Of a stretch of DNA of 64,000 bases, positions 18,701-27,019 are shown piece after piece (the stretch's first letter is position 1; each line of letters starts with the position of its first letter). Position numbers and translations under genes: made by a program. Location of the stretch: the NCBI RefSeq assembly GCF_040151475.1, contig NZ_JBDKWG010000130.1, positions 1-64,000 of the forward strand, given 5' to 3'. Below the pieces are notes generated by a model, which worked only from the letters and a program-made list of their open reading frames with translations, was not told where the DNA came from and made no database searches. This DNA is from CAXBNB01 sp040151475 (GTDB lineage: Bacteria > Bacteroidota > Bacteroidia > Cytophagales > Cyclobacteriaceae).

Positions 18701-20817
18701 ATTGGAGAACAAAATTTGCCAATCCACTGCCTTCAGAGGCGGATGAATGGGTATTAAGTTCTTTTGTACTAAAAAGCAGCGGTGAAGGCTGGAATCAATC
18801 CGATACTGATCAATTAAATCAATCTGCCAAAACGGGACTTACATTTGATGTAAACACCGGAATTTGGGATTTTCTTGAAAACAATACCAGTCTGGAGATC
18901 AACATCTTTGGGCCAAACCACCCTACATCCAACAATGAAGATACGCAACTCCTGCTTGATGGGATCAATTTCTTCGAAACCAATTCTCCCTCAGATCCGG
19001 GATGTAGAACAAATACATTAAATATCATTGCATTTGACTTTCAGTCAACTAACCCCTATAAGCCAGTCAATTACAGTACTGCTGATGTACTCAATAATCA
19101 GGTATGTGGTAAAGTACCTCAGAACATATACAACTTCACCGAAAGTGAATTTGGCGGTAGTGTCAACCCAGAACTGGTAATCGAAAATATCAAAAACAAA
19201 GACAATGTACTTGTGTTTTCGTTAGGAAATCTAAACTACTCCACATGGTCTGGTAGTTTAAAAACCAAACTGACTGAACTAGGTATTAGCCAGGCCACTC
19301 TGGACAACCTTGAGAACGGTGAGCCAATGATTTTCTTTGGTGTAAAAGGTGAACCACAAGGCACGGCTACAGAAGTAATTACACCAAATGCACCTAAAGA
19401 TCAGCAAGAAATACAGTTGGCAACTACTATTTCAGGAAGCTTTTTCACCGGGAAGCTTACTTCTGAAAAAATTGGGCCAGCCTTATCATACAGCCAGTTT
19501 ATCCATGATCTTGATTTAACCAATACAGGTTCAGGGGACAATTATAATTTTAGTATTATAGGCATTGACAAGCAAAATAACGAAACACCATTGATTGAAA
19601 ACATTCAAAGCCTCACAACAGATTTATCATCTATTGATGTCAATATCTATCCTAACATAAGAATACAACTGAATATAGAAGACCGAACAGACCTCTCTCC
19701 TCTCCAATTGAAAAAATGGCTGGTAGAATACGAACAGTCACCGGAAGGAATCTTACTCAAAAGGAGTACCGAAGGAATAGGCTCTCCTATCATAAAACAA
19801 GAGGGTGAACCTATGACAACTAATTTCACCTTTTGGAATCTCTCAAAAAAGAATTTTTCTGATTCTATAAAAGTCCACTACACTGTTTTCAATCGAGAAA
19901 CATCAACTACTTTTCCCGATTCTTTGTTGTTAAAACCATTGGCTCCCAACGATTCGGTGAATTTTTCCATTGAGATACAAACACTCGGAAAAACAGGTAC
20001 CAATGACCTCAACCTCAATGCAAATAAATCAAATCAGTCCGAAGTTCACCTGAACAACAACGACATGCGTCTTTCCAGTTTTGTTGAAATAGAAGCAGAT
20101 CAAGCCAACCCTATACTTGAGGTATCCTTCGATGGGATATTTATACTGGATGGAGACATTGTATCTCCCAACCCGAATATATTGATTTCTATGAAGGATG
20201 AAAACCAGTATCTATTCAAACAAGATACTACCGGAATTAACTTTTTTCTAAAAAAACCATGTGATGGTTGTGGGTTTGAAAGAGTTGCATTCAGTAGTGC
20301 TCAGGTAACCTGGCAAAGCGCAACCGAAAACACCGATTTCAAAATAGATTATACACCAAAAAACCTGGCAAATGGAATGTACACTTTACAAGTACAAGTC
20401 AGTGATGAATCCGGAAATGAATCTGGAACAGAACCTTACGAAATCAATTTTGAAGTCATCAATGAGTCAACCATTACAAACTTCTACCCCTACCCTAATC
20501 CATTTTCGTCAAGCACCCGATTCGTTTTCACACTAACCGGAAATGATATCCCAGACGACATCAAAATACAAATAATGACGGTAACAGGTCGAGTTGTCAG
20601 AGAAATACTGAGAGAAGAATTGGGATCAATTAGAATTGGCAATAACATTACTGACTATGCCTGGGATGGTCGAGACGAATATGGCGATCAACTAGCCAAT
20701 GGCGTATATCTCTACAAAGTTTATATCAAACAAAATGGTCAGGATATCACCCATCGTCAAACTTCAGCCGACAAAGCGTTTAAAAATGGTTTTGGTAAAA
20801 TGTATTTACTAAGGTGA
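15775..20817 (+). CDS. Type IX secretion C25-family sortase, PorU/PorU2-type
   Basis: A 1680-aa secreted protein with a signal peptide (about 1-22), an N-terminal beta-rich prodomain, and a gingipain-type C25 peptidase domain. Catalytic His639 is in TFFGHSGASVTD and Cys673 in INGCNAGDFF, with an IRKFCDF helix upstream. Beta-sandwich domains follow (one CARDB-like, about 770-880). At the end is a FlgD-like Ig domain (about 1570-1660) beginning YPYPNPFSSSTRFVF and closing with NGVYLYKVY. PorU cleaves the C-terminal sorting domain of T9SS cargo and attaches cargo to lipopolysaccharide. The length is well above classical PorU (about 1100-1300 aa) and fits the longer form annotated PorU2 in Cytophagales. 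Whether a second, shorter PorU exists elsewhere in this genome cannot be seen here. It overlaps porV by 14 bp. Confidence 0.87.
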   Translation: MIKNKSILLLITICILFCGRPYARQNFGNEWINYNQQYYKVSIAEDGIYRITFDQLNNIGFPVNTIDPRRIQIFYKGIEQAIYIEGQQDLKFDTSDFIEFYCKKNDGTSDTELYVSPEAQPHSYYNLFSDSSAYFLTYKLSAENGKRMTSFFENNVGSLPAEVSFDQEILDLFVSSYHEGESYGSTNEIVLSQYDKYEGWTGTYASRGQSLNHTIQNITNTSQTGNKPQLQVLLAGGNNNAHNAEIFVGTSTTSLRSLGSVSFDKDENYLFTSDVEWSDVSGSGELAVRATINGVNGAADRMAFSFIRLIYPHNFDLANQDNRKLILKENAGGKSFLRVSNPPANSSLWDITNSNSPIRIGINTTFNELTAVIPNTAQSKSLYLQAQKLSPPKIEQVTFQQISPTNYDYLIISNELLRKNTTTGNPDPVKAYKDYRESTDGGEYDVLLINIDQIYNQFNYGLPSPLAIRKFCDFMLNGGQPKHLFLIGRATNNSFDFYRKDPETSDATNFVPTFGHPGSDIAFTAGLDGTTLDEAIATGRINAKSPDEVEAYLNKVIESENLVYNELWHKNIIHLTGGQNESELARFRSYGNEFKNTAEGPLLGGLVSQTSKKTNDAVEFLNITKEINEGVGLITFFGHSGASVTDIEIGIVSDPKFGYSNKGKYPIFIINGCNAGDFFGTNESFGVDWILTPDLGALGFMAHSSLAFSNNLRNYTNLFYTVAFAEEEFFGKTQGEIKKEVSKRYAANFGTSAFSASQIQQFILQGDPAVKVFAADKPDFDIVNDNIKTATYDGSPLLSEVDSFYVDIDIKNYGKYDSNPLLVSIKRTLPNGSQTVYGPELYDPILRQDTIRFKIDNQIEGVEGNNTFQIILDESDLIDEMDETNNTASFGLFMASGSTFNILPQNYSIINSTIVDFIFQSTDLLSGNRDFLLEIDTIAKFNSSFLIQQPVTENVVAKVPIDLESNGAIPNETVVYWRTKFANPLPSEADEWVLSSFVLKSSGEGWNQSDTDQLNQSAKTGLTFDVNTGIWDFLENNTSLEINIFGPNHPTSNNEDTQLLLDGINFFETNSPSDPGCRTNTLNIIAFDFQSTNPYKPVNYSTADVLNNQVCGKVPQNIYNFTESEFGGSVNPELVIENIKNKDNVLVFSLGNLNYSTWSGSLKTKLTELGISQATLDNLENGEPMIFFGVKGEPQGTATEVITPNAPKDQQEIQLATTISGSFFTGKLTSEKIGPALSYSQFIHDLDLTNTGSGDNYNFSIIGIDKQNNETPLIENIQSLTTDLSSIDVNIYPNIRIQLNIEDRTDLSPLQLKKWLVEYEQSPEGILLKRSTEGIGSPIIKQEGEPMTTNFTFWNLSKKNFSDSIKVHYTVFNRETSTTFPDSLLLKPLAPNDSVNFSIEIQTLGKTGTNDLNLNANKSNQSEVHLNNNDMRLSSFVEIEADQANPILEVSFDGIFILDGDIVSPNPNILISMKDENQYLFKQDTTGINFFLKKPCDGCGFERVAFSSAQVTWQSATENTDFKIDYTPKNLANGMYTLQVQVSDESGNESGTEPYEINFEVINESTITNFYPYPNPFSSSTRFVFTLTGNDIPDDIKIQIMTVTGRVVREILREELGSIRIGNNITDYAWDGRDEYGDQLANGVYLYKVYIKQNGQDITHRQTSADKAFKNGFGKMYLLR

Positions 20818-21125
20818 TCAGACTATTGAAAGACAGGATTCATTCGGTAAATAAGGTTATTTTTGGAACAACTAAATAAACCCAAATATACAGTAATGTT
20901 TTTTTTGTTTCTGATAAATACACTAAGCTGGATCTTATATTAAACGCAACATCCATATCCAACATTGGAATAAATAGAGAACCAATTCGTATTTATTAAT
21001 GATAATTGAAAAATTATTACTAAGTTGAATTTAGCTTAGGTTGTAAGAAAACCACAGTTCAAAAAGTATATTGCACCATTAAAAAATCAATATTATCTAC
21101 TCATTAGGTATTGTTATTGTCAAAT
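20818..21125. other. Intergenic stretch without a recognised feature
   Basis: This AT-rich gap separates the sortase gene from the membrane kinase gene. I looked on both strands for open frames, poly-T-tailed hairpins and the TTTG/TAnnTTTG promoter pattern and saw nothing convincing. A weak 5-bp inverted repeat CTAAG...CTTAG near 21030-21050 is the only symmetry noticed. Confidence 0.4.
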
Positions 21126-23090
21126 ATGATTATTCATAATTTCCAAAAAATAAATTCATCCATAATTATTGCTGTTTTCACATTGTTGGTTAGTGTCAGC
21201 GTAATGATAGGATGGCTTTTACAAATCAGAGAGGTACTAAGTATTACATCTGGAGGTGCTACAATGAAGTTCAATACTGCTTTGTTGTTTTTTTTGGCAG
21301 GCATGGGGGTACTCTCCACTTTAAACGAATCCAAATTTTGTAAGGTACTAAATGCTGTTTCTGTACTGGCAATTCTTTTTATTAGTGCCTTAACACTCCT
21401 TCAATATTTTTCAAACTTCAATTATAACATAGACACCCTTTTTGTTGATGATCCCTATTCAACCGTTTTCCCTGGTCGAATGTCACCTGCCAGTGCCTTT
21501 TGCTTTCTGCTTATAGGGATAGTGCTCTGGGGAATACAATCGAAATATGAGGTAGTAAAAAGGGCTACTCAATTCGTTTTTCTTACTATCATATTGATTT
21601 CCTTAGTTGCTATTCTGGCATATATCTTACAAATACCTGGAAAAGATAAGTCAAGTTTTATCAATTCAATGGCCTTCCATACTTCATTCTTATTCTTTTG
21701 GCTTGCAGTTGTGTTGTCATTAAAAAACGCCTCTAAAAGTTTCAAAAATCTGATATTAGGTAACCAAGCCGGGAGCAGGCTAATTCGAGTATTGATCCCT
21801 TTCAACTTTGTAATACTGATGATCTTTGGGGTAGTATTTTTACACTTGATCAACAATCAGCATGTTGAAATCAATTTTGGATTTACTATCTATACCGTTT
21901 CAATCATATTTATATCCATCAGCTACATTATTGTCATCGCTTTTTACTTAAACAAATCGGATCAGGAAAAAGAAAAAGCAGATCAGGAAAAAGAAAGGTT
22001 TCAAAAATCACTACAAAATACAAATCAGGAATTGGCCTCTTTCAAACAAGCACTAGATTCCAGTTCACTTGTAGCTACTACAGATGCAAATGGTGTCATT
22101 ACCTATGTGAACGATAAATTTTGTGAAATATCAAAATACAACCGGGAAGAATTGCTTGGGCAAACTCATAAGATCATTAATTCAGGATTTCACTCTAAGG
22201 AGTTTTTCAAAGAACTCTGGCAAACAATTAAAGCTGGAGATGTATGGATTGGAGGAATTAAGAACAGAGCAAAAGATAGTAGCTTCTATTGGGTACATAC
22301 TGCGATTGTCCCCTTCAAAAATGAAAAAGGAGAGATATACCAGTACCTCGCAATTAGACAAGACATAACCAAACTGGCATTGTTATCCACCCAATATGAG
22401 AACCTGAAACTGAAAAATAAGGAAATAGAACAGTTTGCCTACATCGCTTCTCATGACTTACAAGAGCCACTGCGTACCGTATCCGGAATGGCAGATGTTT
22501 TACAAAAAAGATATTATGATCAATTGGATGAAAATGGCAAACAATGTCTGGAATTTATTCAACAATCTTCTTTCAGAATGAATGGGTTAATCCGTGGACT
22601 TCTAGATTATTCCCGTATTGGAAGACAACAACAACTGCAATTAATTAACTGCAATCAAATTATTGAAACATTAAAGGAAGACCTCTCCACTGTTATAGCG
22701 GACACCAACACAACTATTAGTGCAAAAAATCTACCTGAGTTAAAGGTGTACTCTGTTGAGTTTCGTCTTCTATTTCAGAATTTGATAAGCAATGCCATTA
22801 AGTTTAGAAAAAAAGACACCTCTCCCAAAATCGACATATCAGTAACACAAAATGGGGATTATTGGCAGTTTTCAATTGCTGACAATGGAATAGGCATTGC
22901 CCCTGAACATAGCCAGAGGGTCTTTGCCATTTTCCAGCAACTACACAACAGAAGCGAATATGAAGGCACAGGAATTGGCCTGGCTCATTGTGAAAAAATT
23001 GTGCATTTGCATGGTGGTACTATCTGGTTAGATTCTAAGGAAAATATTGGAAGTACTTTTCATTTCACTATCGCTATGAACCTCAATTGA
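21126..23090 (+). CDS. Membrane-bound PAS sensor histidine kinase
   Basis: A 654-aa kinase with about eight predicted membrane helices in the first 275 residues (a MASE-like sensor region I cannot name more precisely), a short helical linker with a DQEKEKADQEKE repeat, and a PAS domain (about 300-420, with GQTHKIINSGFHSKEFF and a PAC end YLAIRQDITK). A HisKA domain follows with phosphoacceptor H443 in YIASHDLQEPLRT, then a HATPase ending GTGIGLAHCEKIVHLHGG. This class (SHDLQEPLR) resembles cyanobacterial-phytochrome-type kinases common in Bacteroidota. No response regulator is adjacent. I prefer the ATG at 21126 to the TTG at 21111. Confidence 0.9.
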   Translation: MIIHNFQKINSSIIIAVFTLLVSVSVMIGWLLQIREVLSITSGGATMKFNTALLFFLAGMGVLSTLNESKFCKVLNAVSVLAILFISALTLLQYFSNFNYNIDTLFVDDPYSTVFPGRMSPASAFCFLLIGIVLWGIQSKYEVVKRATQFVFLTIILISLVAILAYILQIPGKDKSSFINSMAFHTSFLFFWLAVVLSLKNASKSFKNLILGNQAGSRLIRVLIPFNFVILMIFGVVFLHLINNQHVEINFGFTIYTVSIIFISISYIIVIAFYLNKSDQEKEKADQEKERFQKSLQNTNQELASFKQALDSSSLVATTDANGVITYVNDKFCEISKYNREELLGQTHKIINSGFHSKEFFKELWQTIKAGDVWIGGIKNRAKDSSFYWVHTAIVPFKNEKGEIYQYLAIRQDITKLALLSTQYENLKLKNKEIEQFAYIASHDLQEPLRTVSGMADVLQKRYYDQLDENGKQCLEFIQQSSFRMNGLIRGLLDYSRIGRQQQLQLINCNQIIETLKEDLSTVIADTNTTISAKNLPELKVYSVEFRLLFQNLISNAIKFRKKDTSPKIDISVTQNGDYWQFSIADNGIGIAPEHSQRVFAIFQQLHNRSEYEGTGIGLAHCEKIVHLHGGTIWLDSKENIGSTFHFTIAMNLN

Positions 23091-23125
23091 ATCACTAAGA
23101 AGGATTAATACTAATACGTTTCTCT

Positions 23126-23296
23126 TTATTTTCCTTTTGGCAAACCATCCTTTTCTACAGCTGTTTTATAATCCGGCTGTACCTCATCATCGTCGGCATA
23201 ACACACAGGAGAACTGTTCTTTGTTTCTTCCTCTTCTGAAATATTCTTGCCTTTTACTTTTTCAGATTCCTTCTTCTTTATGGTTAAATTTTCCAT
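23126..23296 (-). CDS. Small acidic/basic protein, 56 aa, unknown function
   Basis: An ATG at 23296 on the minus strand opens 56 codons ending in TAA at 23126. The product has a Lys/Glu-rich, probably disordered first half, then a less biased segment (SSPVCYADDDEVQPDYKTAV) holding the only cysteine, and a Gly-Leu-Pro-Lys end. The switch from low-complexity to a motif-like patch and the clean start and stop make a real gene plausible. Possible roles, such as a peptide precursor or an adaptor, cannot be told from sequence. No strong ribosome-binding site is seen, which is normal for Bacteroidota. Confidence 0.45.
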   Translation of the reverse strand: MENLTIKKKESEKVKGKNISEEEETKNSSPVCYADDDEVQPDYKTAVEKDGLPKGK

Positions 23297-23370
23297 TCTT
23301 AAAATTAATTATTAGGACTACTAATACAAAAACCTAACATTTTTCGTAAAACCCATCCATATTGCAGGAC

Positions 23371-23507
23371 AAACGCATTTAAAAATTCTTACTGCCCCCA
23401 GACTCCTGACTCACCAGGCGGGTGTTCTGGGGTCTGTTAGGATTAACTGTAATTTCATGGGATACCGTAACTGGTACGGTAAGGAGGTTTTGTTTTTAAA
23501 TGCGTTT
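23371..23507. ncRNA. 137-bp nested-palindrome element; candidate structured RNA or miniature mobile element
   Basis: The ends are a perfect 15-bp inverted repeat, 23371-23385 against 23493-23507. Inside are two further hairpins: 23396-23402/23426-23432 (CCCCAGA/TCTGGGG) with an inner CACC/GGTG at 23412-23415/23421-23424, and 23463-23469/23475-23481 (TACCGTA/TACGGTA, 5-nt loop). Together they would fold as a closing stem with two arms on a junction, on either strand. No open frame crosses it. It sits about 115 bp before the oxidoreductase gene and 75 bp before the small protein on the other strand. A structured small RNA and a miniature inverted-repeat element are both possible. I recognise no known RNA family. 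Confidence 0.4.
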
Positions 23508-23620
23508 ACCATGATTCATCCTAAAAACATTATGCTAAAGTCAGCGAATTTAGCTATCATTAATGTCTGGTCATTTAATAAAAAAAGATTCTCAATTTCA
23601 GTAACTATCACATCATTTCC

Positions 23621-24943
23621 ATGAAAAGAAGAAAATTTATTACAACCAGTGCTTTAGCTACAGCAGCTTTACCTTCTGTTTTTTCTATCCCCGCCAGAGC
23701 ATTTGGGATAGCTCCCAGTGAAAAGATAAATATAGGAGTGATAGGCTGCAACAGTATGGGTTGGTACAATACCACCTCCACCCTTCAACTTCCTGAGGTA
23801 AACTTACTGGGCATTTGTGATGTAGATCAAAATGTAATTGAGAGAAGAGTTGGTGACTACAAGCAAATCAGAGACAACAAGCCAAAGCAATATTCAGACT
23901 ACAGAAAATTGCTTGATGATAAAAACATCGATGCTGTGATCATAGGCACTCCAGATCATTGGCATTGCAAAATGATGGTAGATGCCGTCCGAGCCGGAAA
24001 ACATGTATATGTAGAAAAACCAGTCTCCAACACCATAGAAGAATGCAACATCATGGTAAAAGCTGCCCATGAAACAGGAATGGTCGTACAAACAGGACAA
24101 TGGCAAAGAAGTGGATCTCATTATAAAAAAGTAAAGGAAATAGTAGAGTCTGGAATATTAGGAGACATCCGATTGGTAAAAAATTGGGCTTATCAGGCTC
24201 AGATGAAATCCATCCCGGTACTGCCAGATACACCTGTACCTGATGGAGTTGACTATGACTTTTGGCTCGGACCTGCACCTAAACGCCCCTTCAATAAAAA
24301 CCGATTTCATCAAGACTTCCGTTGGTTTTGGGATTATGCAGGAGGGTTGATGACCGACTGGGGTGTACATCAGGTGGATATTGCTCTTTGGGTAATGGGT
24401 GTTGATGCTCCGAAATCAGTAATGGCTTCTGGCGGTAAGATTGCCTACCCCAATGATGCCGCAGAAACACCTGACACATTGCAGTCCGTATTTGAATACG
24501 ATGGGTTCAACATGTTGTGGGAGCACGCCATTGGTATTGACAATGGTCCATACAATAGACGAGAAGGCATTGCATTTATTGGCAACTATGCCACCTTGAT
24601 AGTGAACAGGGACGGCTATGAAGTAATAGTCGAGAAACGTGTAGATGGGTCAAAAGAAAAACTTAAAAGCATTGGCTTTGTTCCCAAACCAAAGGACGAA
24701 GACTATTTAGGATTTCATACCAAAAACTTCATTGATGCGATCAAAGCCAATGACAGTTCTTTATTGAATACTCCGATTGAATCGGGAAGCATAGCCGCCA
24801 TCAATGCACTCATGGGCAATGTTGCTTACCGTACAGGGCGTAAAATAAATTGGGACAATCAATCACAAAGCTTTGTTGGAGACAAAGAAGCATCTGATAT
24901 GATCAAAGCCAACTACCATAGTGGATGGAAGATTAGCAGATAA
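23621..24943 (+). CDS. Tat-exported Gfo/Idh/MocA-family oxidoreductase
   Basis: A 440-aa protein with an N-terminal twin-Arg type signal (MKRRKFITTSALATAALPS). A Rossmann domain follows (IGVIGCNSMG, then the nicotinamide-loop motif E132-K133-P134 in YVEKPVSN), and a C-terminal alpha/beta domain with WFWDYAGGLMTDWGVHQVD. Such exported members act on sugars or cyclic polyols in the periplasm with tightly bound NAD(P). Many Bacteroidota carry them beside carbohydrate loci. It converges with the cytochrome/sorbosone dehydrogenase gene, 19 bp between stops, so the two are not co-transcribed but may be functionally linked. Confidence 0.9.
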   Translation: MKRRKFITTSALATAALPSVFSIPARAFGIAPSEKINIGVIGCNSMGWYNTTSTLQLPEVNLLGICDVDQNVIERRVGDYKQIRDNKPKQYSDYRKLLDDKNIDAVIIGTPDHWHCKMMVDAVRAGKHVYVEKPVSNTIEECNIMVKAAHETGMVVQTGQWQRSGSHYKKVKEIVESGILGDIRLVKNWAYQAQMKSIPVLPDTPVPDGVDYDFWLGPAPKRPFNKNRFHQDFRWFWDYAGGLMTDWGVHQVDIALWVMGVDAPKSVMASGGKIAYPNDAAETPDTLQSVFEYDGFNMLWEHAIGIDNGPYNRREGIAFIGNYATLIVNRDGYEVIVEKRVDGSKEKLKSIGFVPKPKDEDYLGFHTKNFIDAIKANDSSLLNTPIESGSIAAINALMGNVAYRTGRKINWDNQSQSFVGDKEASDMIKANYHSGWKISR

Positions 24944-24962
24944 AAAAACTGTTTGCGGTAAA

Positions 24963-26642
24963 TTACATCTTTTTGATCTTATAGATCTTACCGTCAGCTT
25001 TGGTATAGATATACACCTCACCGTTACACCCCTTTCCAAATCTCAGGTCAACACGCCGACTTCCAGACAATGTATGCCAATCGGTCACTTGATTTTTGAA
25101 TGACACATCCAATTTCTGTATCTCGGGATTTGTAACACTCAAATCACTAACAAAAAACTTGCCTGTTGGTATGTCGCCAAATATGTACTTTCCATTCAAA
25201 GGACTCTCGTTGGTGGTGAAACCTCCACTGATGGCAGCACCTTCATCATGGTCGTATTGAATCAGTGGATAAGTCACAGAATAATCCGCATCATCATCTG
25301 GTAATGGATATACCTTATTGATATCTCCATAAGGATTTAATAAAAAAGTACCTTCTCTGACAGGCCAACCATAGAATTTACCAGGCTCAATAACATTCAG
25401 TTCCTCAATATTGTGCATACCTATGTCTGTAGCCAAAAGCCTACCCGATGCATCCCATGTAATCCTGTTTGGATTTCTAAAACCATAAGCCCATATCTCT
25501 TTGACTTTATCCGATGAACTGGCAAAAGGATTATCTTCAGGAATACCATAATTACCATTATCACTATTGCTACCTCCGGGATCAATTCGCAATATGTTAC
25601 TCCATATTTGTGTACCACTATGGTAAGATAAATGTTGAAAACCTTTTTCTGCACTGCCCCCGTCTCCGACACCCAGGTAAAGCATTCCATAGTCAGGATT
25701 GCCTTTTGATGAATGGGGGTTAAAGGTAATTTCCTGCATTCCATGAATACCTGTCACAAAATCAATTCTCATGAGTTCTCTGTTGGTAGCTTCAAACGTC
25801 TCTGAAGTTGGCTGTTTCAGTTTCCATTCGGTAACTACCCACTGAAGCGTTACCGGAATAGAATCTGCATAATTAAAGTCAGCTGGTTGAGTTCCGGCAG
25901 GTTCTGTGTGTGTGATATAAAGCAACCCATTGGACATAAATTCCGGGTGAAAAGCAAAACTTCCCAATCCAGTACCCAGCCCAGGTTTATGAATAAAGTC
26001 TTTTTTAAAGTCTTTAATTGACATAAATAAATTTGGCTTACCATCTTTCAATTCGTAAAGGAATCCCCTTAAGTCATGAACAAAAAGACGACCTGACCCC
26101 TTTTCACAATCTATTTTATTAATCCTAGCAGCAGGGGGCTCATTTTGAGAAGCGGGAATCTGAGTAACAAATTCCAGTTCAATCACAATACCGGATGATT
26201 GTATGGTATCTGGTATAGGATTTTCGAGAAATGGGATGGAATCAACAGCTACTTCCTGTGATTTTTCAAATGTATGTATATAAGAAAGCAGGTCGTTCAA
26301 TTCTTCTTCTTTCAGGTTAGGAAAGCCCTGCATATATACTCTAAACTGCTCAAATAACGCCTTTGCCCGTGGGTCTTTTTCATCAATCTTCTTTGCGGGA
26401 TTTTTTATAAACTCTTTGATCCACTCTGCTTCTATCTCTCTGGTAACACCACTAAGGTTAGGGCCTATTCCTTTCTGCTTAAAATCATGACAGGAACTGC
26501 AAAGTGTATTAAACAATTCCTTTCCTTGCTTAATTTGTCCTGGATTTGTACTGATATCCGAACCAAGTTCATTGTTTTTCTTTGGTTCGCAGGCAAAAAT
26601 AAATGCAACCAATATTGTCAAGAGTATAGTTAAATTCTTCAT
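24963..26642 (-). CDS. Cytochrome c - glucose/sorbosone dehydrogenase lipoprotein
   Basis: A 559-aa lipoprotein: signal MKNLTILLTILVAFIFAC with lipidated C18, a class I cytochrome c domain (C48-x-x-C51-H52, with GPNL and a later Met ligand region around MQGFPNL), then a six-bladed beta-propeller of the glucose/sorbosone dehydrogenase (GSDH/YliI) family. Recognisable blades include GLGSFAFHPEF, LYLGVGDGG and IWAYGFRNPNR. It would oxidise a sugar or related alcohol in the periplasm and pass electrons to its own heme. The ATG at 26642 gives a proper lipoprotein signal; the frame stays open 36 bases further upstream without a better start. Confidence 0.88.
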   Translation of the reverse strand: MKNLTILLTILVAFIFACEPKKNNELGSDISTNPGQIKQGKELFNTLCSSCHDFKQKGIGPNLSGVTREIEAEWIKEFIKNPAKKIDEKDPRAKALFEQFRVYMQGFPNLKEEELNDLLSYIHTFEKSQEVAVDSIPFLENPIPDTIQSSGIVIELEFVTQIPASQNEPPAARINKIDCEKGSGRLFVHDLRGFLYELKDGKPNLFMSIKDFKKDFIHKPGLGTGLGSFAFHPEFMSNGLLYITHTEPAGTQPADFNYADSIPVTLQWVVTEWKLKQPTSETFEATNRELMRIDFVTGIHGMQEITFNPHSSKGNPDYGMLYLGVGDGGSAEKGFQHLSYHSGTQIWSNILRIDPGGSNSDNGNYGIPEDNPFASSSDKVKEIWAYGFRNPNRITWDASGRLLATDIGMHNIEELNVIEPGKFYGWPVREGTFLLNPYGDINKVYPLPDDDADYSVTYPLIQYDHDEGAAISGGFTTNESPLNGKYIFGDIPTGKFFVSDLSVTNPEIQKLDVSFKNQVTDWHTLSGSRRVDLRFGKGCNGEVYIYTKADGKIYKIKKM

Positions 26643-27019
26643 GCACGCAAAATAGTTTTTTTTAATCAAACGAACCAAAATTGAATCATTATCATCATGG
26701 TAGAAATCAGGTTTCTACTAGCACTCTTATTTTATATTCAAATGATTAGTGACTTGATGAAAGCACCTATAATTCAAACCTGTCAGGTTTGTCTAAGAAA
26801 TCCAGCGGCTGATTGGTGGTAGTTTTCTTGTTGTAAGTCCACTTCCCTAGCGCAAGCATCTCGCTTGTGCACTAATTTGGCTTAGGGCGGCAGAACAGCT
26901 CAAATCGATAAGATGCAATAACGGTAAACTGCTCCATTACCTGACATATACGATCTCGACGAAGGAGAAATCTTTTGAAATGCAATTCTGAACAATATTC
27001 CTCCAAAATCGGAATAACA
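26643..27019. other. Intergenic region with several palindromic repeats, no gene
   Basis: This gap between two minus-strand genes holds no convincing gene. It contains a perfect 8-bp inverted repeat CAAACCTG-T-CAGGTTTG (about 26775-26791), a hairpin GCGCAAGC/GCTTGTGC (about 26850-26871) like the intergenic repeats common in Cytophagales, and one copy of the dispersed repeat listed separately at 26952-27016. A short minus-strand open frame here runs through the repeat and is not credible. Confidence 0.55.
26952..27016. repeat. Dispersed intergenic repeat, copy 1
   Basis: The segment beginning TCTCGACGAAGGAGAAATCT and ending CCTCCAAAATCGGAATAAC matches the segment at 57182-57260 (TTTCGACGAAGGAGATATCT ... 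CCTCCAAAGTAGGGATGAC), with shared GCAAT in the middle. It is an imperfect hairpin, the GGAGA side facing TCCTCC. Such elements are non-coding and scattered through Bacteroidota genomes. This copy lies directly after the stop of the secreted protein gene. Confidence 0.6.
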
